A stretch of DNA of 64,000 nt, from assembly GCF_014648175.1 (NCBI RefSeq), contig NZ_BMQP01000048.1, forward strand, positions 1 to 64,000, given 5' to 3'. The translations under genes were made by a program, and so were the position numbers. Positions within the stretch are counted from its first letter, which is position 1; the number at the start of each line of letters is the position of its first letter. Below are positions 1 to 8,820 of this stretch, piece after piece. Under the pieces are notes generated by a model that was given only the letters and a program-made list of their open reading frames with translations, had not been told where the DNA came from and ran no database searches. Source of the stretch: Planobispora rosea. GTDB lineage: Bacteria; Actinomycetota; Actinomycetes; Streptosporangiales; Streptosporangiaceae.

Positions 1-146
1 GGCTGGAGAACCCGCCCGCACAGCACGACCATGTCCCCACCGAAGCCCCACCGAAGCCCCCACCGGAGAAGCACCCGCCCAGCCCGAGCCGGGCACCGCA
101 CGGCGGCGCCGTGCGGTGGTGCTGTGGGGGGTGGGTGTGCCGGGAG

Positions 147-1769
147 TTATCGGGGTGCTGGTGCGCTTTCCTTGGCGGAGTCGGGGGTGTCCTTGTTGTC
201 GGGGGGAGTGGAGGGGCGGCGGTAGAGCCAGACCAGGCGGGGCTCCAGCAGCCACTTGAAGGCCTTGCGGGTCTCCGGCAGGCACAGGACGATGGCCAGG
301 GCCACCGAACTGGACATGATGGCCAGCACGCCCAGCGGGCCGTGCAGCCAGGAGAAGTTCAGCCAGCCCTGGTCCTTGGCGATGAGCACCACGACGCCGT
401 GGAGCAGGTAGGCGTAGAGCGTGCGGGTGCCGAGGTCGGAGAACCAGGTCTCACGCCGGGGGACCAGCGCCAGCAGCGCGAACGCCAAGATCAGCGCGGC
501 GGCCAGCAGGGCGCCGCGGACGCCCAGGCCGATCCACCAGTCCATGTCCATCTTCTTGAAGCTGTAGCGGAAGTAGACCGGCTTGAGGTTGACGTGCGGG
601 GCGATGAAGATCGCAACGGCGGCGGCGCCCGCCATCACGACGCCCGCGGTGATCCTGACCCAGAGCGGCCTGAGCAGGTCGAAGTGCTCCGGCTTGAGCA
701 TCATGCCGAGCACGTAGAACGGGAGCAGCCCGAAGAAGCGGTCGAGGCTGAAGTCACCGGCGATCTCCGAGAACCCGGCCATCATGTAGATGATCACGGC
801 GACCAGCAGGGGCTGCCGCATGCGGGTCCAGATGGGGGAGGAGATCCGCCAGAGCACCAGGGCCAGGAGATACCAGTTCAGCCAGGCCGGGTCGATGATC
901 GTCAGGGTCCACTTCTGGCCCAGCCCGTAGCGGAGCAGCGCATAGCCGATCTCCACGATCACGTACGGCACCAGCATGGTGTCGACGAGCTTGTTGATCT
1001 TCGCGTTGGAGTTCCAGAAGTTCCGTCCCAGGTAGCCGCTGATCAGCACGAACGCCGGCATGTGGAACGTGTAGATGAACAGATAGGCGGACTTGGCCGA
1101 ATGGGCGTCGAGGGTGGGCACCAGCGAGTGACCGGCCACGACCAGGGCGATCAGGACGAACTTGACGTTGTCGAGGTACGGCTCGCGCTTCTTCTTGACC
1201 GGAGGCGGCTCCGGCGCCTCCTCGGGGCGCTGGTCCTCCTCGGGGAACCGCCCCCAGGCGCTGCCCCACGAGGAGCGCTCCGGCTCCCGTGCCTGGCCCC
1301 AGAACGAGGGCTCGGCCTCCCGTGCGGCGCTCCGGTGCGTGGGAGCCGGCGCGGGCGCGGGTACGGGCGCAGCGGGCGCGGGTACGGGCGCAGGTGCGGG
1401 CTCCGAGGCCGGGGAGCTCTCCCAGTAGGAGAAAGGCCGTTCCTGCTGCCGGCCGGGGAGGTCTCCGACGTCCAGCGGGCCGGACGGCCGGGGCTCCTGG
1501 TAGACCGGGTAGCCCCAGGCGGTGACCTCGCCGGGCGCTTCCTCGTCGAGATCCCGGTGACGCTCCCGGCCGGAGACGGCCGGTCCGGCGTCCGGCAGCT
1601 CCGGCCAGGAGGGCTGGGGCGGCCGGGGAGCCGGGGGCTGCGCGTGCTCGGGCATCGGCCACGGGGCGGGTGTCCGGCCCGGCCCGTCGGCGGGCCCGCC
1701 CCGGGGGGCGCCGGATGAACCGTCGTCCCAGGGGGCCGGAACCGGGAAGGGGGATCGGGGGTCGCTCAC
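147..1769 (-). CDS. Acyltransferase-3 family membrane protein with long disordered N-terminus
   Basis: 540 aa. The first ~195 residues are a Pro/Ala/Glu-rich, probably disordered cytoplasmic extension. The membrane domain starts at about residue 198 (YLDNVKFVLIALVVAGHSLV) with the family's His at 214, followed by FHMPAFVLISGYL at 235-247 and about ten hydrophobic segments. Acyltransferase-3 proteins move acetyl or acyl groups onto exported sugars or other envelope substrates; the acceptor here is unknown. The start is a GTG with no clear Shine-Dalgarno; a later start would only shorten the disordered tail. It reads in the same direction as the LCP gene upstream, but a 210-bp gap with a hairpin lies between them. 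Family call is firm, substrate unknown. Confidence 0.85.
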   Translation of the reverse strand: MSDPRSPFPVPAPWDDGSSGAPRGGPADGPGRTPAPWPMPEHAQPPAPRPPQPSWPELPDAGPAVSGRERHRDLDEEAPGEVTAWGYPVYQEPRPSGPLDVGDLPGRQQERPFSYWESSPASEPAPAPVPAPAAPVPAPAPAPTHRSAAREAEPSFWGQAREPERSSWGSAWGRFPEEDQRPEEAPEPPPVKKKREPYLDNVKFVLIALVVAGHSLVPTLDAHSAKSAYLFIYTFHMPAFVLISGYLGRNFWNSNAKINKLVDTMLVPYVIVEIGYALLRYGLGQKWTLTIIDPAWLNWYLLALVLWRISSPIWTRMRQPLLVAVIIYMMAGFSEIAGDFSLDRFFGLLPFYVLGMMLKPEHFDLLRPLWVRITAGVVMAGAAAVAIFIAPHVNLKPVYFRYSFKKMDMDWWIGLGVRGALLAAALILAFALLALVPRRETWFSDLGTRTLYAYLLHGVVVLIAKDQGWLNFSWLHGPLGVLAIMSSSVALAIVLCLPETRKAFKWLLEPRLVWLYRRPSTPPDNKDTPDSAKESAPAPR

Positions 1770-1962
1770 GAGGGAAACGCTCAGCTATCTGTCGGAGATT
1801 GAAAAGGTCGTCGGACACACAGGCGAGGACGGCCCGGGACGGCCATGCGGAGTTCGCGGCACCGACCTGACCACCTTAAACCGACGGCGCCGCGGCTGTC
1901 GCACGCGTCCGGAGGTTTGAGCCGGTTATCGGGAAATTGTGATTCTCCGATTGCCGGATCCC

Positions 1963-1978
1963 GCCACCGCCGGGTGGC
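1963..1978 (-). terminator. Hairpin just after the LCP gene
   Basis: GCCACC and GGTGGC form a perfect 6-bp stem around a CGGC loop, right after the LCP stop codon read on the minus strand. There is no U-run, which is common in high-GC actinobacteria, so this is a weak intrinsic-terminator candidate. Confidence 0.35.
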
Positions 1979-1979
1979 G

Positions 1980-3572
1980 TCACTGGCAGGGGTTGGTCTT
2001 GGTGTCGACCACGGAGTCCTTGATGGAGTCGGGGATCTTGGTGGGAACCCGGACGCCCTTCCAGTCGTCGCCGATGACCAGCTGGATCACGGGACCGGTG
2101 GGGGTCTCGGTGATCGGGGTGGCCGGGGTGTACGCCGTGGTGTTGAGCGGCTTGATCTTGCCCGAGGTCGGGGGGAGCTTGTCGCCGGAGAGCCGCGCGG
2201 CCAGCGCGTCGGCGTAGGCCGGGCCCTCGGTGTCCTTCTTGGCGTGGCGCACCGTGGTGTTCGGCAGGTTGCCGGTGGCGGGGCGCGCGTCACCGACGTG
2301 GGTCACCACGAATCCCTGGGCGGCGAGCTTGCCGGCGACCTCCGTGGCCAGCCCCGCCTTGTCGGTGCCGTTGAGGACCTGGACCCGGACCTGCTCGTGC
2401 TTGACGGCCGGCTTGGCGGGGGCGCTGGCGCTCGGGCTGGGGGTGACCTCGACGTCGTTCTTGATCGCCTCGAAGAGCTCGCCCGCCTGCGGCTGCTTCC
2501 AGACGACGCGGTTCTTGTCCGCGGGGTCGGCGCCCCAGGGAACGGTGATGAACTTGACGCCGTTCGCGGTCAGCTCCTTGGCGCTGGAGGCGATCTCGAT
2601 CAGGGTCTCGGTGTTCTTGGCCAGCTCCGAGTCCATGCGGACCGACTTGGCGGTCGCGGTGATGAAGGACCGGAGCTTGCCGAGGTCGGTGAGCAGCTCG
2701 CTGCTGGTGGCCTTCTGCACCACCTTGGTGAGGAAGACCTGCTGGCGCTTGATGCGCTGGATGTCGCTGTTGTCGCCGTAGTCGCGCAGACGTACGTAAC
2801 CCAGGGCCTCCTCACCCTTGAGGGTGTGCCAGCCCGCGGGGAGGGTGAGCTTGGCCTTCTTGCTGTTCACCGGGTTCTTCAGGCAGATCTTGACGCCGCC
2901 GAGGGCGTCCACGATGTTCTTGAAGCCGGTGAAGTCGACCTCGACGAAGTGGTCGATGCGGATGTCGGTGAGGTGCTCGATCGTGGCGATCGTGCAGGTG
3001 ATGCCGCCGTCGTTGTAAGCACTGTTGATCATGGCGTACCGCGCGGGGATCGCGGCGCCGGCCTCGCTCTTGCACGCGGGCATGTTCACCATGGAGTCAC
3101 GGGGGAAGCTGACCAGCATCGCCTTGTCGCGGTTCGGCGAGATGTGCATGAGGATGATCGTGTCGGTGCGCTTCCCCCAGTCGGCCATCTTCTGTCCGTA
3201 CTTGAGGTTGTCGCCCTCCCGGGTGTCGGAGCCGACGAGCAGCACGTTGAGCGCTCCGGTCTGGTTGACCGGGCGGCTCGCGCCGATCGTGTCGTCCGAG
3301 ATCTTGACATCCCTGATGTCGCCGAAGGCGTCCCGGTAGACCTTGTAGCCGCCCAGGATGACGGCCACCATGACGATGGTCATCGCGATGCTGATCCAGC
3401 CGCCCACGCTGACCCGCGCGGCCGGGCCCCCCTTGCCGCGGGGCGAGCGGCCGGGGGCGTGGTCCGCCGGGGACGTCCCGCCGTCGCCGCCCACGCGTCG
3501 GGAAGCCCTGCGGCCCGGACTCGTCGTCTCGGTCCGGCGGTCCTCCACGGCGACATGCCGGTGGTCGCTCAT
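1980..3572 (-). CDS. LytR-CpsA-Psr (LCP) family cell-wall glycopolymer ligase
   Basis: 530 aa. Cytoplasmic basic N-terminus (1-55), one membrane span (about 58-77), an extracellular LCP domain (about 107-290), and a LytR_C domain (about 390-510, beginning near VRVQVLNGTDKAGLA). Conserved LCP residues are visible: GSDTRE with Asp116 and Arg118, FPRDS with Arg158-Asp159, and RLRD near 261-264. LCP proteins transfer lipid-linked glycopolymers such as arabinogalactan or teichoic-acid-like chains to peptidoglycan. The neighbouring glycosyltransferases and GDP-mannose genes fit that role. The ATG start overlaps by 4 bp a short upstream reading frame made of imperfect copies of this gene's own 5' end. 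Confidence 0.92.
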   Translation of the reverse strand: MSDHRHVAVEDRRTETTSPGRRASRRVGGDGGTSPADHAPGRSPRGKGGPAARVSVGGWISIAMTIVMVAVILGGYKVYRDAFGDIRDVKISDDTIGASRPVNQTGALNVLLVGSDTREGDNLKYGQKMADWGKRTDTIILMHISPNRDKAMLVSFPRDSMVNMPACKSEAGAAIPARYAMINSAYNDGGITCTIATIEHLTDIRIDHFVEVDFTGFKNIVDALGGVKICLKNPVNSKKAKLTLPAGWHTLKGEEALGYVRLRDYGDNSDIQRIKRQQVFLTKVVQKATSSELLTDLGKLRSFITATAKSVRMDSELAKNTETLIEIASSAKELTANGVKFITVPWGADPADKNRVVWKQPQAGELFEAIKNDVEVTPSPSASAPAKPAVKHEQVRVQVLNGTDKAGLATEVAGKLAAQGFVVTHVGDARPATGNLPNTTVRHAKKDTEGPAYADALAARLSGDKLPPTSGKIKPLNTTAYTPATPITETPTGPVIQLVIGDDWKGVRVPTKIPDSIKDSVVDTKTNPCQ

Positions 3573-3664
3573 GCGATCTCCTCGCTCGGCGGCGACGTGC
3601 TGCGTCGCCCAAGCCGGCTCATCGCCCCAGGAGAGGACGTGCCGCGCCGCTTGGGCTCGCTCAT
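3573..3664 (-). repeat. Imperfect 42-bp duplications in front of the LCP start
   Basis: Read on the minus strand, two ATGAGC starts at 3664 and 3622 lie 42 bp apart, then the real LCP start at 3572. The two upstream units share the pattern MSxxxRRGTSSPGA / MSxxGRRSTSPPSE. They stay open and end in a TGA that overlaps the LCP ATG. Together they form a 71-codon frame from 3784 that could be translated and coupled to LCP; I do not call that frame a gene. Confidence 0.6.
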
Positions 3665-3785
3665 TGCGCCCAAAGAGTAGGTCACGTGGCGAGTTCGGGG
3701 TGCCAAGATGGGCTGAATTTGGCCATGGCGTCCCCCGCTGCCGTCGTGATGATCTGGCCGCCCAGCATACTCAAATTCGGACATT

Positions 3786-5294
3786 TCATGGAATCTTCTT
3801 GGGGGAAGCGTTGCCCGTGAGCAGAGCGAGAGCCAGGCAGGCAGCCGGTACGGCGGGCAGGACGTACCGGTAGTCGAACTCCGCCACCGCCGGCGGGACG
3901 GCCAGCAGCACCACCGCCGTGATCCAGGGCAGCGCCCACGCCGTGGAGCCCGTCTCCGCCGTGGAACTCGCCTCCGCCGTGCTCCTCCCGGCTCTCCACC
4001 GCCGCGGGCCCGTCTCCCCGCCGCCCTTCCCGGCCCGCCGTCGCCGCAGGCCCGCCATGACCGGCGCGGCCGCCAGGATCACCAGCAGCACCGTGCCCGG
4101 GAGCCGTACCGCGTCCTGGTAGGCCCGCATCCATCCGGCGTACGGCTCGACGATCGTGGTGGTGATCGGCCCCCGCTCGTAGCGCTGCGCGAACTCCGCC
4201 CCGACCGTGGCCGGATAGCGACCCGGAGGCGGGGGCGCAGTCGCGGGGAACCGGTAGTAGGCGTAGACCTCCGGGTCCGGGTAGACGGGGCGGCCCCAGG
4301 TGAAGGACCGGCCCAGCTCCGAGATCACCGAGCCCAGGTAGTCGAGGGGCTGACTCCGGATGGCCAGCGAGGCGAACCGTCCGGCGAGGGTGTCGGCCTC
4401 CTCGGTGAAGGTGATACCGGGCAGTTTCACCAGGGGGGAGTCCGGGCTCCAGATGTACTCCTGCGCCACCGGCCGCCGCTCCGGGGGCCGGGGATCGCAG
4501 AGCACGGCCAGGTCCGCAGGCGGGTCCATCACCGCGCAGTCGGCGAACGTCATCGTCTTGGAGTACAGGAACACCCCGTTCGCGCCCACCAGGCCGACCC
4601 GCTCGTAGGTGGCGTGGAACCAGGCCCCGTACCCCAGGATCGGGACCACGGCCGCCGCGAGCATCACCCCGGCCGTCAGGACCCGGCCGCGCTCCCGGTA
4701 GAGCAGCCAGGCCGCGAAGACCGCCACCATCGGCAGGCCGACGGTCCTGGTGAGCGTCGCCGCCGCGAGCAGCAGGCCGATCGCGCACGCCGTACGCCAT
4801 CCCGGGCGGGGGGAGACGGCGAGACAGACCGCGGCCGTGACCAGCACGGTGAACAGGGTGTCGGAGACCAGCAGGTGTTCCAGCTCGATCTGGTAGGCGT
4901 CCAGCAGCGCGGGGACGGACGCGAGCGCCGCGGCCCAGCCGGGGGCGCGCAACCGCCGGGCGGTGAGGTAGACCAGCACGCCTGCCAGGAGCCCCAGCAG
5001 ATGCTGCGCCAGGACGACGGCGGCGAAGCTGTGCAGCGGCTCCAGCAGCCGCAGGAACACCGAGTATCCGGCCGGGCGGACCAGGTCGGGACGGAGCTTC
5101 AGCGCGGTGACCACGTAGGTGTAGGAGTCGGGGAACCAGAGCGCGGGCCGGTAGCCCAGCATCGTGACGGCCCGCAGCGCGGCCGCGAGCGCCAGCACCC
5201 CGAGGAACCACCGGTGCTCGCGGATGCGCGCCGCCGCCCCCGCAACCGCCCGGAGCCCGCGTGCCTGCCCGCCCACCCGCCGCTCCCTTCGCAC
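3786..5294 (-). CDS. Polytopic GT-C-type glycosyltransferase-like membrane protein
   Basis: 502 aa with about ten hydrophobic segments starting near residue 29. An acidic residue sits in the first outside loop (WFPDSYTY, Asp56), the position GT-C (GT39/ArnT/PMT-like) enzymes use for metal or acceptor chemistry, and a long outside loop at about 220-350 follows the central spans. Such enzymes use polyprenyl-phosphate sugars outside the membrane. The acceptor cannot be read from sequence. It is divergent from the next GT-C-like gene; 97 bp separate the two starts. The 104 bp after its stop hold nothing recognisable beyond the duplicated LCP leader. Confidence 0.72.
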   Translation of the reverse strand: MRRERRVGGQARGLRAVAGAAARIREHRWFLGVLALAAALRAVTMLGYRPALWFPDSYTYVVTALKLRPDLVRPAGYSVFLRLLEPLHSFAAVVLAQHLLGLLAGVLVYLTARRLRAPGWAAALASVPALLDAYQIELEHLLVSDTLFTVLVTAAVCLAVSPRPGWRTACAIGLLLAAATLTRTVGLPMVAVFAAWLLYRERGRVLTAGVMLAAAVVPILGYGAWFHATYERVGLVGANGVFLYSKTMTFADCAVMDPPADLAVLCDPRPPERRPVAQEYIWSPDSPLVKLPGITFTEEADTLAGRFASLAIRSQPLDYLGSVISELGRSFTWGRPVYPDPEVYAYYRFPATAPPPPGRYPATVGAEFAQRYERGPITTTIVEPYAGWMRAYQDAVRLPGTVLLVILAAAPVMAGLRRRRAGKGGGETGPRRWRAGRSTAEASSTAETGSTAWALPWITAVVLLAVPPAVAEFDYRYVLPAVPAACLALALLTGNASPKKIP

Positions 5295-5375
5295 GTCCCG
5301 CGTACGTTATCGGCTTTCCGGCGGGCGGGGCGTCCGGCCGGGCGGATCGCGGTGAACCGCACCGGGGACTGCCGC

Positions 5376-5381
5376 TACCCT
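5376..5381 (+). promoter_or_regulatory. -10 box for the 738-aa GT-C-like gene
   Basis: TACCCT ends 10 bp before ATG 5392, giving a near-leaderless transcript if transcription starts 6-7 bp after the box. This favours ATG 5392 over the in-frame GTG at 5383. Confidence 0.45.
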
Positions 5382-5391
5382 CGTGGCAATC

Positions 5392-7608
5392 ATGGGAACC
5401 GGCCTGCTGGATCGCGCGCGGAGGCCCTCGGCGGGGCGGGTGCTCGCCGTGGCGTCGGCCGCGCCCGCGCTCATCCTGGCGGGCTGGCTGGCGGCGGGGC
5501 TCCCGCTGCTCCTGCTCGGCTGGTTCCGCCCGCTCGCCGCGGTCCCGCTGGGCCTGGCCGCCGCCGGACTGCTGTGCCGGTACGGCCTGCGCCGCCTGCC
5601 CGAGGTCCCCGCCGCGAGCAGGTGGCAGGCGGCCGCGGTGGTCGCGGCGGCCCTCGGCTCGGCGATCTTCAACCTGGTCTTCCACGGTGAGCAGCTCATC
5701 GTCCGGCGCGACCCCGCCACCTACACGCAGTACGCCGTCTGGCTGGCCACTCGCGGCTCGCTCCCGATCCCGTACGGCGAGGCCGCCTTCGGCGGTCCCG
5801 ACCCGGCGCTCCGCTTCGACAGCGTGGGCTTCTACGACCACGACGGCGCGGTCGTGCCGCAGTTCATGCCGGGGCCGCCGATGGTCCACGCGATCGGCCA
5901 CTGGCTGGGAGGCCTGCCGGGGCTCCTGCCGGTCCCGCCGGTGCTGGGCGCCCTGGCGGTGCTCGTGTTCGCCGGGACCGTCGCCCGGCTGGCCGGGGGC
6001 CGCTGGGCGGCGCTCGCGGCGCCGGCGTTCGCGGTGAGCCTGCCGATCCTCTACACCTCGCGGACCGCCTTCAGCGAGATCCCGTCCCTGATCCTGCTCT
6101 TCGGCGGGATGTCCCTGCTGCTCGACGCCCGCGCCCGGCTGCGCGCGGCCCGGGAGGCGGCGCCCGGAACGGCGGCCGGGGACGCCGGGGCCGGGGCGGC
6201 GGTGGCCGGGCTGGTCTTCGGCCTCGCCGTCCTGGTCAGGATCGACGGCCTGCGGGACGTGCTGCCCGTGCTGGTCTACGCGGGCGCGCTGGTCGCCCTG
6301 CGCCGGGTCGAGGGCCGGGCGGGGACGGCACCCGGTGTCCGGGAGGCGGAGGAATCCGGCGTCCGGGGGGCGGGGGCGCCCGACGCTTCCCCTCCGGAGG
6401 CGTCCGGTGTCCGGGGGGACGGGAGACTCGGCGCGCCGCTGCTGGCCGGGCTGCTGGCGGGCGCGGGTCTCAGCCTGCTCGCCGCCGTCCTGCTCGCCGC
6501 GCCGTACCTGGACTACCTCTCCGGATCCCTGGTCCCCCTGCTCGCCGTCTGCGCGGCCGTCCTGCTCCTCACCGCGATCGCCGCCGCGCTCGCCCCCCGG
6601 CTCGCGGACCCGCTGCGGCGGCTCGCCCGGATCCGGTGGCTGCCCGGCCTCGCGGGCGGCGCGGTCGTGCTCGTCATGGGCCTGTTCGCGGCCCGGCCGC
6701 TGCTGCAGACCGTGACCCGCCACGCGACCACCCCCGAGGACCTGCTGACCTCGGATTTCATCGAGAAGACCCAGGCGGCCAACGGGCTGCCGGTGGACGG
6801 CTCCCGGCTCTACTACGAGGACGCGCTGCACTGGGTGGCCTGGTACATCGGGCCCGCGGCCGTGGTGCTCGCCACGGTCGCCGGGGCCGTACTGGTGCGC
6901 GGGCTGATCCGGGGGACCGCGTCCGAGTGGCTGCTCCCGCTGATGATCATCGGCTGGACGACGGTCACCACGCTCTACCGCCCGGCGATCACCCCCGACC
7001 ATCCCTTCGCCGCCCGGCGGCTGGTCCCGGTGATCATTCCGGGTCTGGTGCTGCTCGCCGTCCGGGGGCTGCGCTGGATCGGGGAGAAGGCCGAGAACCG
7101 GGCCCCCGCCCGCCTGCGCCGCGTCGCGACCCCCGCCCGGCTCACCGCCCTCGGCGCGGCGCTCCTGCTCGTCCCACCGGCCGTGACCTCCATCGGGACC
7201 GCCTTCACCCCGGTCGGCCGGGGGGAGCGGGCGGCGGTCGAGGCCATGTGCGCCGCCCTCCCGCAGAACGCCTCGGTCCTGCTCGCGGAGCGGGTCACCG
7301 CCGACCGGCTCACCCAGCTCGTCCGGGGCGTGTGCGGCGTGCCCGCCGCCCGGGTCGCGGTCGTCCCCGGCACCAGTCTCCCGGCACCGGCCGACGTCAC
7401 CCGCCTGACCGGCCGCGTCCGGGCGGCGGGCCGGGTCCCGGTCCTGCTCGCCGCCGAGCCGGGCCAGCTGGCGCCGTACGGCACGCCGGTCCAGGTGATG
7501 ACCCTGCGCACCCGCCAGGACGAGCGCTCCCTGGTCAAGGCCCCCGACGGCACCTGGTCCCTCTCGGTCAACGTCTGGATGGCCGTTCCGGGAGGGGATT
7601 TGGCATAG
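5392..7608 (+). CDS. Large GT-C-like membrane glycosyltransferase
   Basis: 738 aa from ATG 5392; an in-frame GTG at 5383 would add three residues. About 12 hydrophobic segments. The first outside loop carries RRDPATYTQYAVWL, whose Asp is in the position expected for GT-C enzymes using polyprenyl-phosphate donors. A second loop includes EKTQAANGLPVDGSRLYYEDALHWV. The ~120-aa C-terminal soluble region ends in VWMAVPGGDLA. Its last 115 bp are repeated at 8614-8728, showing that this gene's 3' end was once duplicated together with the next gene. Only 7 bp separate it from the FtsX-domain gene. Donor and acceptor are unknown. Confidence 0.72.
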   Translation: MGTGLLDRARRPSAGRVLAVASAAPALILAGWLAAGLPLLLLGWFRPLAAVPLGLAAAGLLCRYGLRRLPEVPAASRWQAAAVVAAALGSAIFNLVFHGEQLIVRRDPATYTQYAVWLATRGSLPIPYGEAAFGGPDPALRFDSVGFYDHDGAVVPQFMPGPPMVHAIGHWLGGLPGLLPVPPVLGALAVLVFAGTVARLAGGRWAALAAPAFAVSLPILYTSRTAFSEIPSLILLFGGMSLLLDARARLRAAREAAPGTAAGDAGAGAAVAGLVFGLAVLVRIDGLRDVLPVLVYAGALVALRRVEGRAGTAPGVREAEESGVRGAGAPDASPPEASGVRGDGRLGAPLLAGLLAGAGLSLLAAVLLAAPYLDYLSGSLVPLLAVCAAVLLLTAIAAALAPRLADPLRRLARIRWLPGLAGGAVVLVMGLFAARPLLQTVTRHATTPEDLLTSDFIEKTQAANGLPVDGSRLYYEDALHWVAWYIGPAAVVLATVAGAVLVRGLIRGTASEWLLPLMIIGWTTVTTLYRPAITPDHPFAARRLVPVIIPGLVLLAVRGLRWIGEKAENRAPARLRRVATPARLTALGAALLLVPPAVTSIGTAFTPVGRGERAAVEAMCAALPQNASVLLAERVTADRLTQLVRGVCGVPAARVAVVPGTSLPAPADVTRLTGRVRAAGRVPVLLAAEPGQLAPYGTPVQVMTLRTRQDERSLVKAPDGTWSLSVNVWMAVPGGDLA

Positions 7609-7609
7609 T
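7604..7609 (+). promoter_or_regulatory. -10 box of the intact FtsX-domain gene
   Basis: CATAGT ends 6 bp before ATG 7616, inside the last codons of the upstream gene. The same box and spacing recur before the copies at 9546 and 9781, arguing for leaderless transcription of this family. Confidence 0.5.
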
Positions 7610-7615
7610 CGCCTC

Positions 7616-8557
7616 ATGTCCTTCCGCGATCGCCAGGAACCCGCTTCCGGGTACGAGGAGCTCTCCTTCGGCGGCGGTGACCCGGACCGGGAGCCACGGC
7701 TCCAGGTGTGGCTGAGGGCGCACGTCCGGTTGCTGACCGCCTGCGCCGTGGTGCTGGCGCTGCTCGGGGCCGCCGGGATCGGGGGCCGGTACCTGTACGA
7801 GCGCTCCCGCGAGCCGCTGCCCCCGCCCGACGTCCCGGCCTCCGCGCGGATGCGCATCGTGGTCCACCTCTGCGGCCAGTACGTGGAGGCGTGGAGCTGC
7901 ATCGGCAGGGATGAGGCGACCGACGCCGACGGCAGGGCGATCGCCGCGCGGATGCGGGCCATGCCCGAGCTGACGGACGTCACCTTCGTGAGCAAGGAGG
8001 AGGACGGCCGCAGGGCGCTGGCCTACTACACCGCCATCGGTGAGCCGGAACGGGCGGACGAGCTGTTCTTCCATGCCAGCGTCGAGGCCACGCTCCGCCG
8101 TGGCGGGGACTTCGCGGCGGTGTCGGCCCGGTTGCGGGAGATCCCCGGTGTCGTGACGGTGCTCCGGGAGCTTCCGGACGTCTGGGCGGGGAAAGCCGAT
8201 CTCGCCGTCGCCCTGTGCGCGGAGGAGGAACGGCAGCCGCGGGGATGCGGCCGGGAGGACCGGAGGGCGCTGGCCGGGGCCCCGGCCAGCGAGGCGGAGA
8301 AGAAGGCGGTCCTCGACCGGCTCTGGGATCTGCCCGGCGTCGAGAGGGTCTACCTGCGGGACCGGGAGGACCTCACCTGGCTGAAGCGCCAGTACGAGCC
8401 GCAGGACCCGGCCGAGCACGTGACCCCGAGGACGGAGCGCACACGCCAGACCTTCTACGTGAAACTCTCCGACCCCGCCGGTCTCGCCGCGGTCGCCGGG
8501 GCGGTCAAGCACCTGCCCGGTGTCGGGGGCGTGTTCCCCATCGGGCTCTCGGGATGA
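7616..8557 (+). CDS. Membrane-anchored protein with two tandem FtsX-type extracellular domains
   Basis: 313 aa. One membrane span at about 38-60, then two copies of the FtsX extracellular (ECD) fold at about 79-185 and 195-312. Each copy shows the actinobacterial FtsX pattern: a strand with a Cys pair (C86/C95; C201/C211), a helix, PEL or PGV followed by a V-x-x-V strand and a (S/R)-(K/D)-E-E/D helix (VSKEEDGRRAL; YLRDREDLTWL), then FHASVEATL or FYVKLSDPAG and a closing PGV. The permease half of FtsX is absent. In FtsEX complexes this domain docks and activates peptidoglycan hydrolases, so a freestanding tandem version could bind or titrate such hydrolases (inference). Damaged copies lie just downstream. 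Confidence 0.75.
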   Translation: MSFRDRQEPASGYEELSFGGGDPDREPRLQVWLRAHVRLLTACAVVLALLGAAGIGGRYLYERSREPLPPPDVPASARMRIVVHLCGQYVEAWSCIGRDEATDADGRAIAARMRAMPELTDVTFVSKEEDGRRALAYYTAIGEPERADELFFHASVEATLRRGGDFAAVSARLREIPGVVTVLRELPDVWAGKADLAVALCAEEERQPRGCGREDRRALAGAPASEAEKKAVLDRLWDLPGVERVYLRDREDLTWLKRQYEPQDPAEHVTPRTERTRQTFYVKLSDPAGLAAVAGAVKHLPGVGGVFPIGLSG

Positions 8558-8585
8558 CGCCCGCCCCGCCGGGGAGCTGAAATCC

Positions 8586-8731
8586 CTGCCCGATGTCGGG
8601 AGGGGCGCTTCCCGTACGGCACGCCGGTCCAGGCGATGGCCCTGCGCACCCGCCAGGACGAGCGCTCTCTGGTCAGGGCCCCGGACGGCACCCGGTCCCT
8701 CTCGCTCGCCGTCTGGATGGCGGTGCCCTGA
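8586..8731 (+). pseudogene. Fused remnants: FtsX-domain C-terminus plus GT-C gene 3' end
   Basis: 8586-8613 matches the end of the FtsX-domain gene (compare CTGCCCGATGTCGGGAGG with CTGCCCGGTGTCGGGGGC). It then switches directly into a copy of the upstream glycosyltransferase 3' end: 8614-8728 matches 7476-7590. The copy still reads YGTPVQAMALRTRQDERS and ends WMAVP-stop in the original frame. No start or upstream domain survives. This is a recombination junction left from a tandem duplication of the glycosyltransferase/FtsX-domain unit. Confidence 0.75.
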
Positions 8732-8820
8732 GCAGAGAGGACCCACTTCTCGGGGAGGCGGGGAGTGATTTCCCGGAGTTCCCCCTCTCGTGATTCCTAC
8801 CATGGTGGCATGATGGGAGT

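Noticed and set aside
111-1718. Plus-strand open frame opposite the acyltransferase gene
   Set aside because: It is a shadow: rich in Gly/Asp/Gln/Val with no domain, while the minus strand has a clear acyltransferase-3 protein.
3682-7995. Open frame of over 1,400 codons on the minus strand
   Set aside because: It runs opposite the 738-aa membrane gene and through the 502-aa gene in another frame; composition is Gly/Arg/Pro/Asp-rich with no domain. It is an antisense shadow caused by high GC at third positions.
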